The notes: a model not told the origin generated them from the letters alone. Positions 41,610 through 55,178 are shown, counted from the first letter of the stretch. The stretch is DNA of 64,000 bases from Cronobacter sakazakii (GCF_000982825.1 NZ_CP011047.1:1364001-1428000); one strand, 5' to 3'. Numbers and translations: made by a program.

Positions 41610-42142
41610 GCCAGATACTCATCTTTCCACTTCACATAGTTGTTCGCCGAGTAGCGCAGCCCTTCGCGCTCGGTATCTTTTAACGGGCGAATCTGTTTTA
41701 CCGGGCTGCCGAGATAAAGATGGCCGCTTTCCAGACGCCTATTCTGCGGCACCAGACTTCCCGCCCCTATCATCACGTCATCTTCTATAACGGCACCGTC
41801 AAGCACGATCGAGCCCATACCGACCAGTACACGATTGCCAATAATGCAGCCATGCAGCATCACTTTATGCCCAACGGTAACGTCTTCCCCAATCACCAGT
41901 GGATTACCCTCGGGGTTATAAGAAGATTTATGAGTCACGTGCAATACGCTGCCATCCTGAATGTTGGTGCGCGCGCCAACCGCAACGTAATTAACGTCGC
42001 CCCGAATCACTACCAGCGGCCAGATGCCGACATCATCAGCCAGTCTCACATCGCCAATCACCACGCTTGAGCTATCGACCATCACGCGCTGGCCTGTGGT
42101 GGGAAAGGTATTTTTATAAGGACGTAACACAGAAGAAGACAT
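41585..42142 (-). CDS. yrdA: YrdA, gamma-carbonic-anhydrase-like hexapeptide-repeat protein
   Basis: A 185-residue left-handed beta-helix protein with hexapeptide repeats (IGDVRLADDVGIWPLVVIRGD, then VTHKSSYNPEGNPLVIGEDVTVGHKVMLHGC). Three histidines suitable for a zinc or nickel site are seen in LHVTH, GHKVMLHG. Enzymatic activity is unproven. It faces away from the rRNA operon, as in E. coli beside rrnD. Confidence 0.95.
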   Translation of the reverse strand: MSSSVLRPYKNTFPTTGQRVMVDSSSVVIGDVRLADDVGIWPLVVIRGDVNYVAVGARTNIQDGSVLHVTHKSSYNPEGNPLVIGEDVTVGHKVMLHGCIIGNRVLVGMGSIVLDGAVIEDDVMIGAGSLVPQNRRLESGHLYLGSPVKQIRPLKDTEREGLRYSANNYVKWKDEYLAQESQTQP

Positions 42143-42249
42143 AGTCGCCTCGGTTTCTTATCAATCGTAAGAAGACTTTGGTTGGATTCAGGCGGCTGTG
42201 CAAGCGCAAATGTGTTTGTTCGTTGAGCAGATCGCGCGGGATCGCAGCA

Positions 42250-42482
42250 ATAAGAATGAAAAAACAGCAGTTGAAAGAAAAGATCGAAAAAAGGGTTGTG
42301 CTGAAAACTGAGATCCCTATAATGCGCCTCCATCGAGACGGCAATGTGAAGCACTTCACGAAATGGCCGGCGCGATGAGAGAAAAATCCTGAAATTAAGG
42401 GTTGACTCTGAAAGAGGAAAGCGTAATATACGCCACCTCGCGACAGCAGGCTGAATGCCGCGTCGCACCGCTCTTTAACAAT
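42250..42482 (+). promoter_or_regulatory. rRNA operon promoters P1 and P2 with boxA
   Basis: P1: TTGTGC at 42296-42301 and TATAAT at 42318-42323 (16-base spacer), with an A-rich UP-like stretch upstream and a GC-rich discriminator (GCGCCTCC). P2: TTGACT at 42402-42407 and TAATAT at 42424-42429. boxA (GCTCTTTAACAA) is at about 42470-42481 and would load the rRNA antitermination complex. Confidence 0.9.
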
Positions 42483-42618
42483 TTATCAGACAATCTGTGT
42501 GGGCACTCGGGGCACTGATATCTTAACGTCTACGGACGATAAACGAATATCAAGTCTCAAGTGAACAACAGTTAATTCATTACGAACTAACAGTTTAATT
42601 CTTTGAGCATCAGACTTT

Positions 42619-44160
<1,542 letters not shown>

Positions 44161-44238
44161 CCTGAAAGATACAACCTCGCGTGCTCACACAGATTGTCTG
44201 ATAGAAAGTAAAGAAGCAGGGTTGTCTGCGAAAGCGAA

Positions 44239-44314
44239 GTCCCTTTCGTCTAGAGGCCCAGGACACCGCCCTTTCACGGCGGTAACAGGGGTTCGAATCC
44301 CCTAAGGGACGCCA
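44239..44314 (+). tRNA. gltT: tRNA-Glu(TTC) in the 16S-23S spacer
   Basis: A 76-base cloverleaf with acceptor GTCCCTT/AAGGGAC, anticodon TTC inside CCCTTTCACGG, T-loop GTTCGAATC and encoded GCCA end. One tRNA-Glu is the spacer type of E. coli rrnB, C, E and G, whereas E. coli rrnD has Ile and Ala tRNAs. The specific gene name among the identical copies cannot be decided. Confidence 0.97.
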
Positions 44315-44386
44315 CCTGCTGGTAATGAGTGAAAGGCGTTACCGATTGATATCTCAAAACTGACTGTAAAGTCGCGTTTGAGATAT

Positions 44387-44400
44387 TTGCTCTTTAACAA
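44387..44400 (+). promoter_or_regulatory. boxA of the 16S-23S spacer
   Basis: TTGCTCTTTAACAA matches the spacer boxA that maintains antitermination through 23S rRNA. Confidence 0.85.
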
Positions 44401-44515
44401 TCCGGAACAAGCTGAAAATTGAAACAGACACGCTGCTGTATTTCTCCGTAATAAGAAATGCGCGGTGTGTCAGAGTCTCTCAAACTCGCAGCACGAAGAC
44501 TTCTTCGGGTTGTGA

Positions 44516-47418
<2,903 letters not shown>

Positions 47419-47507
47419 ACAACGCCAAAGAAGTCTGGCGAGTAGAGAGACAATTCAGCTTGTGACGGATAAACGTTCATGGCGGAAGCGGTGAACGGAA
47501 CAGAATT

Positions 47508-47627
47508 TGCCTGGCGGCTGTAGCGCGGTGGTCCCACCTGACCCCATGCCGAACTCAGAAGTGAAACGCCGTAGCGCCGATGGTAGTGTGGGGCCTCCCC
47601 ATGCGAGAGTAGGGAACTGCCAGGCAT
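47508..47627 (+). rRNA. rrf: 5S ribosomal RNA
   Basis: Exactly 120 bases, from TGCCTGGCGGC to GCCAGGCAT, with the usual CCACCTGACCCCATGCCGAA stretch. Lies 89 bases after 23S. No extra tRNA follows. Confidence 0.97.
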
Positions 47628-47640
47628 CAGATAAACGGAA

Positions 47641-47671
47641 AAGCCTCATGCGAAAGCATGGGGCTTTTTTG
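47641..47671 (+). terminator. rRNA operon terminator
   Basis: A 10-bp stem AGCCTCATGC/GCATGGGGCT with a GAAA tetraloop and six T, just after 5S. Confidence 0.93.
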
Positions 47672-47949
47672 TATGCCGGTCAGCAATGACGCGCGCCTGC
47701 GGGCAGAGTAAACCCGGTGCAGACAGACTGGATCGTCCCGCAACGGTAACGGGCCGGGACCCGCCGGCAGGACGTCTGTCCTTTACCACCAGATGCCAGC
47801 GAAAAGCCCCCGCTTTTGTTCTGCTGCACTTCAAAAATCTCGCCCCAAATTCCCTTCCATACCCTTCATTACACCCAGCCCTCTTCCCCGTGAAACATTT
47901 TCACCTTTCGTACTCCTGCTCGACATTCTCGCCATTCCTGGTTATTGTT
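47672..47949. other. Intergenic region between the rRNA operon and metA
   Basis: About 280 bases without a supported gene. A GGACGTCTGTCC palindrome lies near 47770. A 93-codon open frame here has unnatural composition and no ribosome site. The metA promoter must lie at its right end. Confidence 0.5.
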
Positions 47950-47981
47950 GGCTGTCTGGATGTCTAAACGTATAAACGTAT
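47950..47981. promoter_or_regulatory. Four contiguous MetJ (met) boxes upstream of metA
   Basis: Four adjacent 8-base units GGCTGTCT, GGATGTCT, AAACGTAT and AAACGTAT align with the AGACGTCT met box with no gaps. They end 18 bases before the metA start, the proper place for repression by MetJ with S-adenosylmethionine. Confidence 0.85.
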
Positions 47982-47999
47982 GTTGTGAGGAAAAAGGTT

Positions 48000-48929
48000 A
48001 TGCCGATTCGGGTGCCTGATGAGTTACCAGCCGTCAACTTTCTGCGTCAGGAAAATGTCTTCGTGATGACAACATCACGCGCCAGCGTTCAGGAGATCCG
48101 TCCGCTTAAGGTGCTGATCCTGAATCTGATGCCCAAGAAAATCGAAACGGAAAATCAGTTCCTGCGCCTTCTTTCCAACTCACCTTTGCAGGTGGATATC
48201 CGTCTGCTGCGCATAGACAGCCGTGAGTCACGCAACACGCCTGCGGAGCATCTCAATAACTTCTACTGTAATTTCGAAGATATCTGCGACGAAAACTACG
48301 ATGGTCTTATCGTTACCGGCGCGCCGCTGGGCCTCGTTGAGTTTAACGATGTTGCGTACTGGCCGCAGATCCAGCAGGTGCTGGAGTGGGCAAAAGAGCA
48401 TGTTACCTCCACGCTTTTTGTCTGTTGGGCCGTCCAGGCGGCGTTAAATATCCTCTATGGCATCCCCAAGCAGACGCGCCAGGAGAAAATCTCCGGCGTT
48501 TACGAGCATCACATTACGCAGCCACATGCACTGCTGACAAAAGGGTTTGACGATACTTTTCTGGCACCGCATTCACGCTATGCCGATTTCCCGGCAGCGC
48601 TCATTCGTGACTACACCGATCTTGATATTCTGGCCGAATCGGAAGAGGGAGACGCCTACCTGTTCGCCAGCAAAGACAAACGTATTGCGTTCGTTACCGG
48701 CCACCCGGAGTACGACGCCCTGACCCTTGCCGGCGAATATTTCCGCGATGTTGAAGCAGGTCTGGCACCGCGCGTGCCGTATAACTATTTCCCGAATAAC
48801 GATCCGACCAAAACGCCGCGCGCCACCTGGCGCAGCCACGGCAATCTGCTCTTTACTAACTGGCTCAACTACTACGTGTATCAGATCACGCCATACGATC
48901 TGCGCCATATGAACCCCACCCTCGAGTAA
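48000..48929 (+). CDS. metA: Homoserine O-succinyltransferase
   Basis: A 309-residue enzyme for the first committed step of methionine synthesis. The catalytic cysteine is Cys142 (TLFVCWAVQ) and the His/Glu pair lies in VTGHPEYD near 235. The start at 48000 follows AAGG and gives the E. coli length. Transcription is probably repressed by MetJ at the met boxes just upstream. In E. coli metA also follows an rRNA operon (rrnE) within a few genes. Confidence 0.98.
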   Translation: MPIRVPDELPAVNFLRQENVFVMTTSRASVQEIRPLKVLILNLMPKKIETENQFLRLLSNSPLQVDIRLLRIDSRESRNTPAEHLNNFYCNFEDICDENYDGLIVTGAPLGLVEFNDVAYWPQIQQVLEWAKEHVTSTLFVCWAVQAALNILYGIPKQTRQEKISGVYEHHITQPHALLTKGFDDTFLAPHSRYADFPAALIRDYTDLDILAESEEGDAYLFASKDKRIAFVTGHPEYDALTLAGEYFRDVEAGLAPRVPYNYFPNNDPTKTPRATWRSHGNLLFTNWLNYYVYQITPYDLRHMNPTLE

Positions 48930-48972
48930 TCTCCCGCGTACGCGATCCTTAAGCGTTTCAGCATACTTTATA

Positions 48973-48996
48973 AGGCACCTTCGGGTGCCTTTTTTA
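48973..48996 (+). terminator. metA terminator
   Basis: Stem AGGCACC/GGTGCCT with a TTCG loop and a T-run, 43 bases past the metA stop. Confidence 0.94.
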
Positions 48997-49075
48997 TTTC
49001 CGAAAACCTCTTCATTATCAAAAATGACTTTAATTGTATTTTAATCAAAAACTTATACTGATAAAGAAATTAAAA

Positions 49076-49115
49076 TGGAAATTGTTTTTGATTTTAGAAA
49101 AAGAATGAGTAGTCT
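49076..49115 (+). promoter_or_regulatory. aceBAK promoter with putative IclR operator
   Basis: TGGAAATTGTTTTTGATTTT at 49076-49095 is the IclR box known from E. coli aceB. It overlaps the -35 TTGATT (49088-49093); TAGTCT at 49110-49115 serves as -10 with a 16-base spacer. A related box stands upstream of iclR at 55099. Confidence 0.8.
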
Positions 49116-49201
49116 TAATTGTGCTGTACGAAATCTGAACGTAAGAGATCGCGTACGTCTGCTATGGGGAATCTTTTGGATCAAAACCGAGGAGCGCTGC
49201 T

Positions 49202-50800
49202 ATGAATCAACAGGCAATTACCGCAGAACTGGCTTTCAGCCAGCCTTTTGGCGAGCAGGAACGGCAGATCCTGACGCCGGAGGCCGTCGAGTTTCTTACT
49301 GAACTGGTGGCGCGTTTCACGCCACAACGTAACGATCTGCTCGCCGCACGGCAACAGGTGCAGAAAGAAATTGATGGCGGAAAGCTGCCAGACTTTCTTT
49401 CGGAAACAGCTTCCATAAGAAACAGTGACTGGAAAATTCGCGGCATTCCTGAAGATTTGCAAGACCGCCGCGTCGAAATCACCGGCCCGGTCGAGCGCAA
49501 AATGGTCATCAATGCGCTGAATGCTAACGTCAAAGTATTCATGGCGGATTTTGAAGATTCCCTGGCACCCGCCTGGAACAAAGTCATCGAAGGGCAGATC
49601 AACCTGCGTGATGCGATAAAGGGCACAATTACCTGGACCAACGAGGCGGGCAAAATTTATCAGCTCAAGCCTGACCCTGCTGTGCTTATCTGCCGTGTAC
49701 GCGGCCTGCATCTGCCTGAAAAACATGTTACCTGGCGCGACGAACCCGTGCCTGGCAGCCTGTTTGATTTCGCGCTCTACTTCTTCCATAACTATAAAAA
49801 TCTGCTGGCCAAAGGCAGCGGCCCCTATTTCTACCTGCCGAAAACGCAGTCCTGGCAGGAGGCGGCCTGGTGGAGCGACGTCTTCAGCTATGCCGAAGAT
49901 CGCTTTAACCTGCCGCGCGGCACCATCAAAGCCACGCTGCTTATTGAAACGCTGCCTGCCGTTTTCCAGATGGACGAGATCCTGCACGCGCTGCGTGACC
50001 ATATCGTCGGCCTCAACTGCGGCCGCTGGGATTACATCTTCAGCTATATCAAAACCCTTAAAAATCATCCCGACCGCGTCCTGCCGGACAGACAATCCGT
50101 CACCATGGATAAGCCTTTCCTGAGCGCTTATTCGCGGCTGCTCATTAAAACCTGTCATCGCCGGGGCGCGTTCGCGATGGGCGGCATGGCCGCGTTCATC
50201 CCGAGCAAAGATACCGAGCGCAATAACTGGGTGCTTAACAAAGTGAAGGCGGATAAAGAGCTGGAAGCCGCGAACGGTCACGACGGCACCTGGATTGCTC
50301 ACCCCGGTCTTGGCGATACGGTCATGGCGGTTTTTGACGCCGCGCTGGGCGAGCATAAAAACCAACTGCATGTATTGCGTGAAAACGACGCGCCCATCAC
50401 CGCCGCGCAACTGCTTGAGCCATGCCCTGGCGAGCGCACGGAAGAGGGAATGCGCGCCAATATTCGCGTGGCGGTGCAGTACATCGAAGCCTGGATTTCC
50501 GGCAACGGCTGCGTACCGATTTATGGCCTGATGGAAGATGCCGCGACGGCGGAAATCTCACGCACCTCCATCTGGCAGTGGATACACCACCAGAAAACGC
50601 TCAGCAACGGCAGCACAGTCACCAAAGATCTGTTCCGCCAGATGCTGGCCGAAGAGATGCGTGTCATTCAGGAGGAGCTTGGCGAGCAGCGCTACAGCCA
50701 CGGCCGTTTTGACGAGGCCGCGCGCCTGATGGAGCAAATCACCACGTCTGATGAACTCATCGACTTCCTGACGCTGCCGGGCTATCGCCTGCTGGCCTGA
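49202..50800 (+). CDS. aceB: Malate synthase A
   Basis: A 532-residue enzyme condensing glyoxylate and acetyl-CoA to malate in the glyoxylate bypass. Conserved stretches are VFMADFEDSLAPAW (near 115), LIETLPAVFQMDEILHALRDH and LNCGRWDYIFSYIK (near 270), and MGGMAAFIPS. First gene of aceBAK; GAGGAG lies upstream. Repressed by IclR in the absence of acetate or fatty acids. Confidence 0.98.
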   Translation: MNQQAITAELAFSQPFGEQERQILTPEAVEFLTELVARFTPQRNDLLAARQQVQKEIDGGKLPDFLSETASIRNSDWKIRGIPEDLQDRRVEITGPVERKMVINALNANVKVFMADFEDSLAPAWNKVIEGQINLRDAIKGTITWTNEAGKIYQLKPDPAVLICRVRGLHLPEKHVTWRDEPVPGSLFDFALYFFHNYKNLLAKGSGPYFYLPKTQSWQEAAWWSDVFSYAEDRFNLPRGTIKATLLIETLPAVFQMDEILHALRDHIVGLNCGRWDYIFSYIKTLKNHPDRVLPDRQSVTMDKPFLSAYSRLLIKTCHRRGAFAMGGMAAFIPSKDTERNNWVLNKVKADKELEAANGHDGTWIAHPGLGDTVMAVFDAALGEHKNQLHVLRENDAPITAAQLLEPCPGERTEEGMRANIRVAVQYIEAWISGNGCVPIYGLMEDAATAEISRTSIWQWIHHQKTLSNGSTVTKDLFRQMLAEEMRVIQEELGEQRYSHGRFDEAARLMEQITTSDELIDFLTLPGYRLLA

Positions 50801-50834
50801 CCCTACACCACCACAACAACACGGAGCATCTGCC

Positions 50835-52142
50835 ATGACAACAACACGTACCCAACAGATTCAGCAGTTAGAGCAGGAATGGACAAACCCGCGCTGGGAG
50901 GGCATTCGCCGCCCTTATAGCGCGCAGGATGTGGTGAAATTACGCGGTTCGGTCAATCCGGAATGCACGCTGGCGCAGCTTGGCGCGGCGAGAATGTGGC
51001 GTCTGCTGCATGGCGAGTCGAAAAAGGGCTACGTCAACAGCCTGGGCGCGCTGACCGGCGGGCAGGCATTGCAGCAGGCGAAAGCGGGGATCGAGGCGGT
51101 CTATCTCTCCGGCTGGCAGGTCGCGGCGGACGCCAACCTTGCCGCCAGCATGTATCCGGACCAGTCGCTCTATCCGGCGAACTCCGTGCCTGCGGTGGTT
51201 GAGCGGATCAACAACACGTTTCGTCGCGCCGATCAGATCCAGTGGGCTGCGGGCATTGAGCCTGGCGATCCGCGTTATGTCGACTATTTCCTGCCGATCG
51301 TGGCCGATGCCGAGGCGGGCTTCGGCGGCGTGCTGAATGCCTTTGAGCTGATGAAAGCGATGATTGAGGCTGGCGCTGCGGCGGTTCACTTTGAAGATCA
51401 GCTCGCCTCGGTGAAAAAGTGCGGTCATATGGGCGGCAAAGTGCTGGTGCCCACGCAGGAAGCTATTCAGAAACTGGTCGCCGCACGGCTCGCGGCAGAC
51501 GTTATGGGCGTTCCGACGCTGCTGATTGCGCGCACCGACGCCGATGCGGCGGATCTCATCACCTCCGACTGCGATCCGTATGATAGTGAATTTATTACCG
51601 GCGAGCGTACCAGCGAAGGCTTCTTCCGTACCCGCGCGGGCGTCGAGCAGGCGATCAGCCGCGGGCTCGCCTATGCGCCGTATGCGGATCTGGTGTGGTG
51701 CGAAACCTCCACGCCGGATCTCGATCAGGCAAGACGTTTCGCCGAAGCTATCCACGCGCGCTTCCCCGGTAAGCTCTTGGCGTATAACTGCTCGCCGTCG
51801 TTCAACTGGAAGAAAAAGCTCGATGACAAAACCATCGCGTCTTTCCAGGAGGAGCTGTCGGCGATGGGGTACAAATACCAGTTCATTACGCTCGCGGGCA
51901 TTCACAGCATGTGGTTCAACATGTTCGATCTCGCCCACGCCTACGCCCAGGGCGAAGGGATGCGGCATTACGTCGAGAAAGTGCAGCAGCCGGAATTTGC
52001 CGCGGGTAAAGAGGGCTACACCTTTGTGTCGCACCAGCAGGAGGTGGGCACCGGTTACTTTGATAATGTCACGACCATTATCCAGGGCGGCGTGTCATCC
52101 GTGACGGCGTTAACCGGCTCGACCGAAGAAGCGCAGTTCTGA
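50835..52142 (+). CDS. aceA: Isocitrate lyase
   Basis: A 435-residue enzyme splitting isocitrate into glyoxylate and succinate. The catalytic signature KKCGHMGGK places the active cysteine at 196. The NCSPSFNWKKK loop and metal-binding VADAEAGFGG (near 157) are also present. Follows aceB by 34 bases. A block of palindromic repeats separates it from aceK. Confidence 0.98.
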   Translation: MTTTRTQQIQQLEQEWTNPRWEGIRRPYSAQDVVKLRGSVNPECTLAQLGAARMWRLLHGESKKGYVNSLGALTGGQALQQAKAGIEAVYLSGWQVAADANLAASMYPDQSLYPANSVPAVVERINNTFRRADQIQWAAGIEPGDPRYVDYFLPIVADAEAGFGGVLNAFELMKAMIEAGAAAVHFEDQLASVKKCGHMGGKVLVPTQEAIQKLVAARLAADVMGVPTLLIARTDADAADLITSDCDPYDSEFITGERTSEGFFRTRAGVEQAISRGLAYAPYADLVWCETSTPDLDQARRFAEAIHARFPGKLLAYNCSPSFNWKKKLDDKTIASFQEELSAMGYKYQFITLAGIHSMWFNMFDLAHAYAQGEGMRHYVEKVQQPEFAAGKEGYTFVSHQQEVGTGYFDNVTTIIQGGVSSVTALTGSTEEAQF

Positions 52143-52149
52143 CGCTGCT

Positions 52150-52380
52150 TTAAGCGCAGCGCATGCACCGGTTGCCAGCGGCGGGTGCGCGTTGCTTACC
52201 CGCCCTACAGTCCACTGGATTTTGTGTAGGGTGGATAAGCGCAGCGCATCCACCGATTGTCAGCGGCGGGTGCGCGTCGTTACCCGCCCTACAACCGCTT
52301 TGATCCTGTGTAGGGTGGATAAGCGTAGCGCATCCACCGATCGTAGGCTGTGGGTGCGCGTGACTTATCTGCCATACCTT
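52150..52380. repeat. Palindromic repeat cluster between aceA and aceK
   Basis: Alternating direct and inverted copies of a 28-base element (GGCGGGTGCGCGTTGCTTACCCGCCCTAC and its inverse GTAGGGTGGATAAGCGCAGCGCATCCACC), with an 84-base period between the two GTAGGGTGGAT copies at 52225 and 52309. They can fold into strong hairpins. In E. coli REP elements lie at the same place and are linked to low aceK expression. The element here belongs to the same family as the metH-yjbB cluster. Confidence 0.85.
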
Positions 52381-52405
52381 TTATTTTCACACACGGAGCC
52401 TGCCT

Positions 52406-54196
52406 ATGCCGCCGCGTGGACTGGAGCTACTCATCGCCCAAACCATCCTGCAGGGGTTTGACGCGCAATATGGTCGTTTTCTGGAAATTACCGCGGGCGC
52501 GCAGCACCGCTTCGAGCAGGCCGACTGGCACGCCGTCCAGCAGGCGATGAAAAGCCGTATCCATCTCTACGATCACCATGTCGGGCTGGTGGTGGAGCAG
52601 TTGCGCTGCATTATGGAAGGCAAGGCTACCGACCCCGATTTTCTGCTGCGCGTGAAGCGTCACTACACCGACTTGCTTCCCGATTATCCACGCTTTGAAA
52701 TCGCTGAAAGCTTTTTTAATTCGGTCTATTGCAGGCTTTATGATCACCGCTCGCTGACGCCAGACAGGCTGTTTATTTTCAGCTCCCAGCCCGAGCGACG
52801 TTTTCGCACCATGCCGCGACCGCTCGCGAAAAATTTTTTCCCGGAGCAGGGCTGGCAGCCGCTTCTGACCACCTTACTCACCGATCTCCCGCTGCGCCTG
52901 CCGTGGCAGGATCTGGCGCGCGACGTGCGCTACATCATCGCGCATCTCAATGAGACTCTCGGCCCGGCGCGCCTTGCGCAGGCGCATCTGGAAGTGGCGA
53001 ACGAACTTTTTTACCGCAACAAAGCCGCGTGGCTGGTGGGCAAACTGCGCCTGCCTGACGCCACGCTGCCTTTTCTGCTGCCTGTCCACCGCAGCGACGA
53101 CGGCGAACTGTTTGTCGACACCTGCCTTACCGGCAGCGCCGGGGCGAGCATCGTTTTCGGCTTCGCCCGCTCTTATTTCATGGTGTATGCGCCGCTGCCC
53201 GCCGCGCTTGTCGAATGGCTGCGCGAAATCCTGCCGGGCAAAACCACGGCTGAGCTCTATATGGCGATTGGCTGCCAGAAACACGCCAAAACCGAAAGCT
53301 ACCGCGAATATCTCCACTATCTGCGTCACGCCGACGAGCAGTTTATCGAGGCGCCAGGCATTCGCGGCATGGTGATGCTGGTCTTCACGCTGCCGGGGTT
53401 TGATCGCGTCTTTAAAGTCATCAAAGACCGCTTCGCCCCGCAAAAAGAGATGAGCGAAGCGCATGTGCGCGCCTGCTACCAGCTGGTCAAAGAGCACGAC
53501 CGCGTCGGGCGCATGGCGGATACTCAGGAGTTTGAAAACTTCGTCATTGAAAAACGCCGTATCAGCCCGGAACTGATGGCGCTGCTGCAACAGGAGGTCG
53601 GGCAGAAGCTCACCGACATGGGCGATAAAATCTCCATCAGCCATCTCTATATTGAGCGCCGGATGGTGCCGCTCAATATCTGGCTGGAGCAGGCGACGGG
53701 CCAGCAGCTGCGCGACGCCATCGAAGAGTATGGCAACGCCATCCGCCAGCTCGCCGCCGCCAACATCTTTCCCGGCGACATGCTGTTTAAAAACTTCGGC
53801 GTCACGCGCCACGGGCGGGTCGTGTTCTACGATTACGACGAGATCTGCTACATGACCGAAGTAAACTTTCGCGATATCCCGCCGCCGCGCTACCCGGAGG
53901 ACGAGCTCAGCGCCGAGCCCTGGTACAGCGTAGCGCCCGGCGACGTCTTCCCGGAGGAGTTTCGCCACTGGCTCTGCGCCGACCCGAAAATCGGCCCGCT
54001 GTTTGAGGAGATGCATAGCGATCTGTTCAGCGCCAGCTACTGGCGCGCGCTACAGACGCGCATTCGTGAAGGGTATGTGGAGGATGTGTACGCGTACCGC
54101 CGCCGCCAGCGCTTTTGCGTGCGCTGGAAAAACCACAACGGCCACCCGGAGGCAGCCGTTTCAGCGATTGCGCCCTCTGCGGTGGGCGAAGGCTAA
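52406..54196 (+). CDS. aceK: Isocitrate dehydrogenase kinase/phosphatase
   Basis: A 596-residue bifunctional enzyme that inactivates isocitrate dehydrogenase by phosphorylation and reactivates it, directing isocitrate to AceA. Starts MPPRGLELLIAQTILQGFDAQYG; the kinase-like core includes FKVIKDRFAPQKEM (ATP-binding lysine) and NIFPGDMLFKNFG..FYDYDEI (catalytic region, about 450-480). E. coli AceK is 578 residues; the surplus is a C-terminal tail. Last gene of aceBAK. Confidence 0.97.
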   Translation: MPPRGLELLIAQTILQGFDAQYGRFLEITAGAQHRFEQADWHAVQQAMKSRIHLYDHHVGLVVEQLRCIMEGKATDPDFLLRVKRHYTDLLPDYPRFEIAESFFNSVYCRLYDHRSLTPDRLFIFSSQPERRFRTMPRPLAKNFFPEQGWQPLLTTLLTDLPLRLPWQDLARDVRYIIAHLNETLGPARLAQAHLEVANELFYRNKAAWLVGKLRLPDATLPFLLPVHRSDDGELFVDTCLTGSAGASIVFGFARSYFMVYAPLPAALVEWLREILPGKTTAELYMAIGCQKHAKTESYREYLHYLRHADEQFIEAPGIRGMVMLVFTLPGFDRVFKVIKDRFAPQKEMSEAHVRACYQLVKEHDRVGRMADTQEFENFVIEKRRISPELMALLQQEVGQKLTDMGDKISISHLYIERRMVPLNIWLEQATGQQLRDAIEEYGNAIRQLAAANIFPGDMLFKNFGVTRHGRVVFYDYDEICYMTEVNFRDIPPPRYPEDELSAEPWYSVAPGDVFPEEFRHWLCADPKIGPLFEEMHSDLFSASYWRALQTRIREGYVEDVYAYRRRQRFCVRWKNHNGHPEAAVSAIAPSAVGEG

Positions 54197-54239
54197 AGCG
54201 AAGGCGTCAGAAGGAGAACCTCTGACGCCCGCAGGCCAT

Positions 54240-55076
54240 TTAACGAACGCCGCCGAAAGCCTGCGTCACTTCTTTTGCCGCGCGGATCACCATCGCGCCT
54301 AACTCCGTCACGCGATCGTCCGTCATGCGTGAAATCGGGCCGGAAATAGAGATCGCGGCGAACGCCTCGTGGTGCTCGTCGTAAATGCAGGCCGCCACGC
54401 AGCGCAGGCCAAGCGCGTGCTCTTCATCATCAAACGAATAGCCGCGCTTGCGCGTCTGGGCGAGATCGTCTTTCAGATGCGCAGGTGCCACCAGCGTCGC
54501 GTGCGTATAGGCTTTCAACCCCTGACGATGCAGCAGCGCGGAGACATCTTCATCGCTTAACTGCGACAAAAACGCTTTACCGGCACCGGACGCGTGCATC
54601 GGCAGCTTGCCGCCAATCGGCGCGGACATACGCATCAGCTGGGTACACTGGACCTGGTCGATAATAATGGCCTGATGGTCGCTCTTATCCAGCACGGCGA
54701 GGTTCACGGTTTCGCCGGACTCTTCCATCAGTTTGCGCAGAATCGGGTGGACAATCGCCAGCAGGTTGCGGCTTTGCAGAAAACTGCTGCCGATAATAAA
54801 GGCGTGCGCGCCGATGGCCCAGTGGCCTAAATCGCCGACCTGGCGCACAAAGCCCAGCTGCTGCATAGTCGTCAGCAGGCGGTGAGTGGTGGAATTCGGC
54901 AATCCGGCTTGCTGCGCCAGCTCCGTCAGCGCCACGCTACCCTGCGATTCAGCTATCCACTCCAGCAGTTTCAGGCCGCGCGTAAGCGACTGCACCTGGC
55001 CCGTTGCCTGCGGGGCGGCAGCAGCGGCGGCGTTGCGGGGCTTTTTGCCACGTTTAGCGGGTACGGTAGCGACCAT
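54240..55076 (-). CDS. iclR: IclR, repressor of the glyoxylate bypass operon
   Basis: A 278-residue regulator with a winged helix near residues 28-88 (LTELAQQAGLPNSTTHRLLTTMQQLGFV) and an effector domain that senses glyoxylate and pyruvate in E. coli (GKLPMHASGAGKAFL; GLRCVAACIYDEHHEAFAAISISGP). The N terminus has an Ala-rich tract. It lies directly beside aceK, without the arpA gene found between them in E. coli K-12, and is divergent from metH. Confidence 0.97.
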   Translation of the reverse strand: MVATVPAKRGKKPRNAAAAAAPQATGQVQSLTRGLKLLEWIAESQGSVALTELAQQAGLPNSTTHRLLTTMQQLGFVRQVGDLGHWAIGAHAFIIGSSFLQSRNLLAIVHPILRKLMEESGETVNLAVLDKSDHQAIIIDQVQCTQLMRMSAPIGGKLPMHASGAGKAFLSQLSDEDVSALLHRQGLKAYTHATLVAPAHLKDDLAQTRKRGYSFDDEEHALGLRCVAACIYDEHHEAFAAISISGPISRMTDDRVTELGAMVIRAAKEVTQAFGGVR

Positions 55077-55098
55077 AGCGGCCTCCTTTTCTGTATCG

Positions 55099-55117
55099 TG
55101 GAAATCATTTTCGTTTT
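55099..55117. promoter_or_regulatory. Putative IclR operator at its own promoter
   Basis: TGGAAATCATTTTCGTTTT closely resembles the aceB operator at 49076 and lies 22 bases upstream of the iclR start, fitting the autoregulation known in E. coli. Confidence 0.7.
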
Positions 55118-55165
55118 ATTTGGCGATAATGCAACCGCCAGGCAACTCATCGGAGCAGTCAATAA

Positions 55166-55178
55166 TGAACATGTCTCA
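55166..55178 (+). promoter_or_regulatory. Possible MetR site upstream of metH
   Basis: TGAACATGTCTCA matches the MetR pattern TGAA-N5-TTCA with one change, about 95 bases before metH, a known MetR target in E. coli. Confidence 0.4.

Noticed and set aside
44161..44515. Search for Ile and Ala tRNAs in the 16S-23S spacer
   Set aside because: Only one cloverleaf (tRNA-Glu) can be folded; the remaining spacer contains boxA and no further tRNA.
47686..47967. 93-codon open frame between the rRNA operon and metA
   Set aside because: No ribosome site, unnatural composition, and it overlaps the met boxes region.
49075..49302. 75-codon open frame upstream of aceB
   Set aside because: It starts inside the IclR operator and runs into aceB in another frame; no family resemblance.
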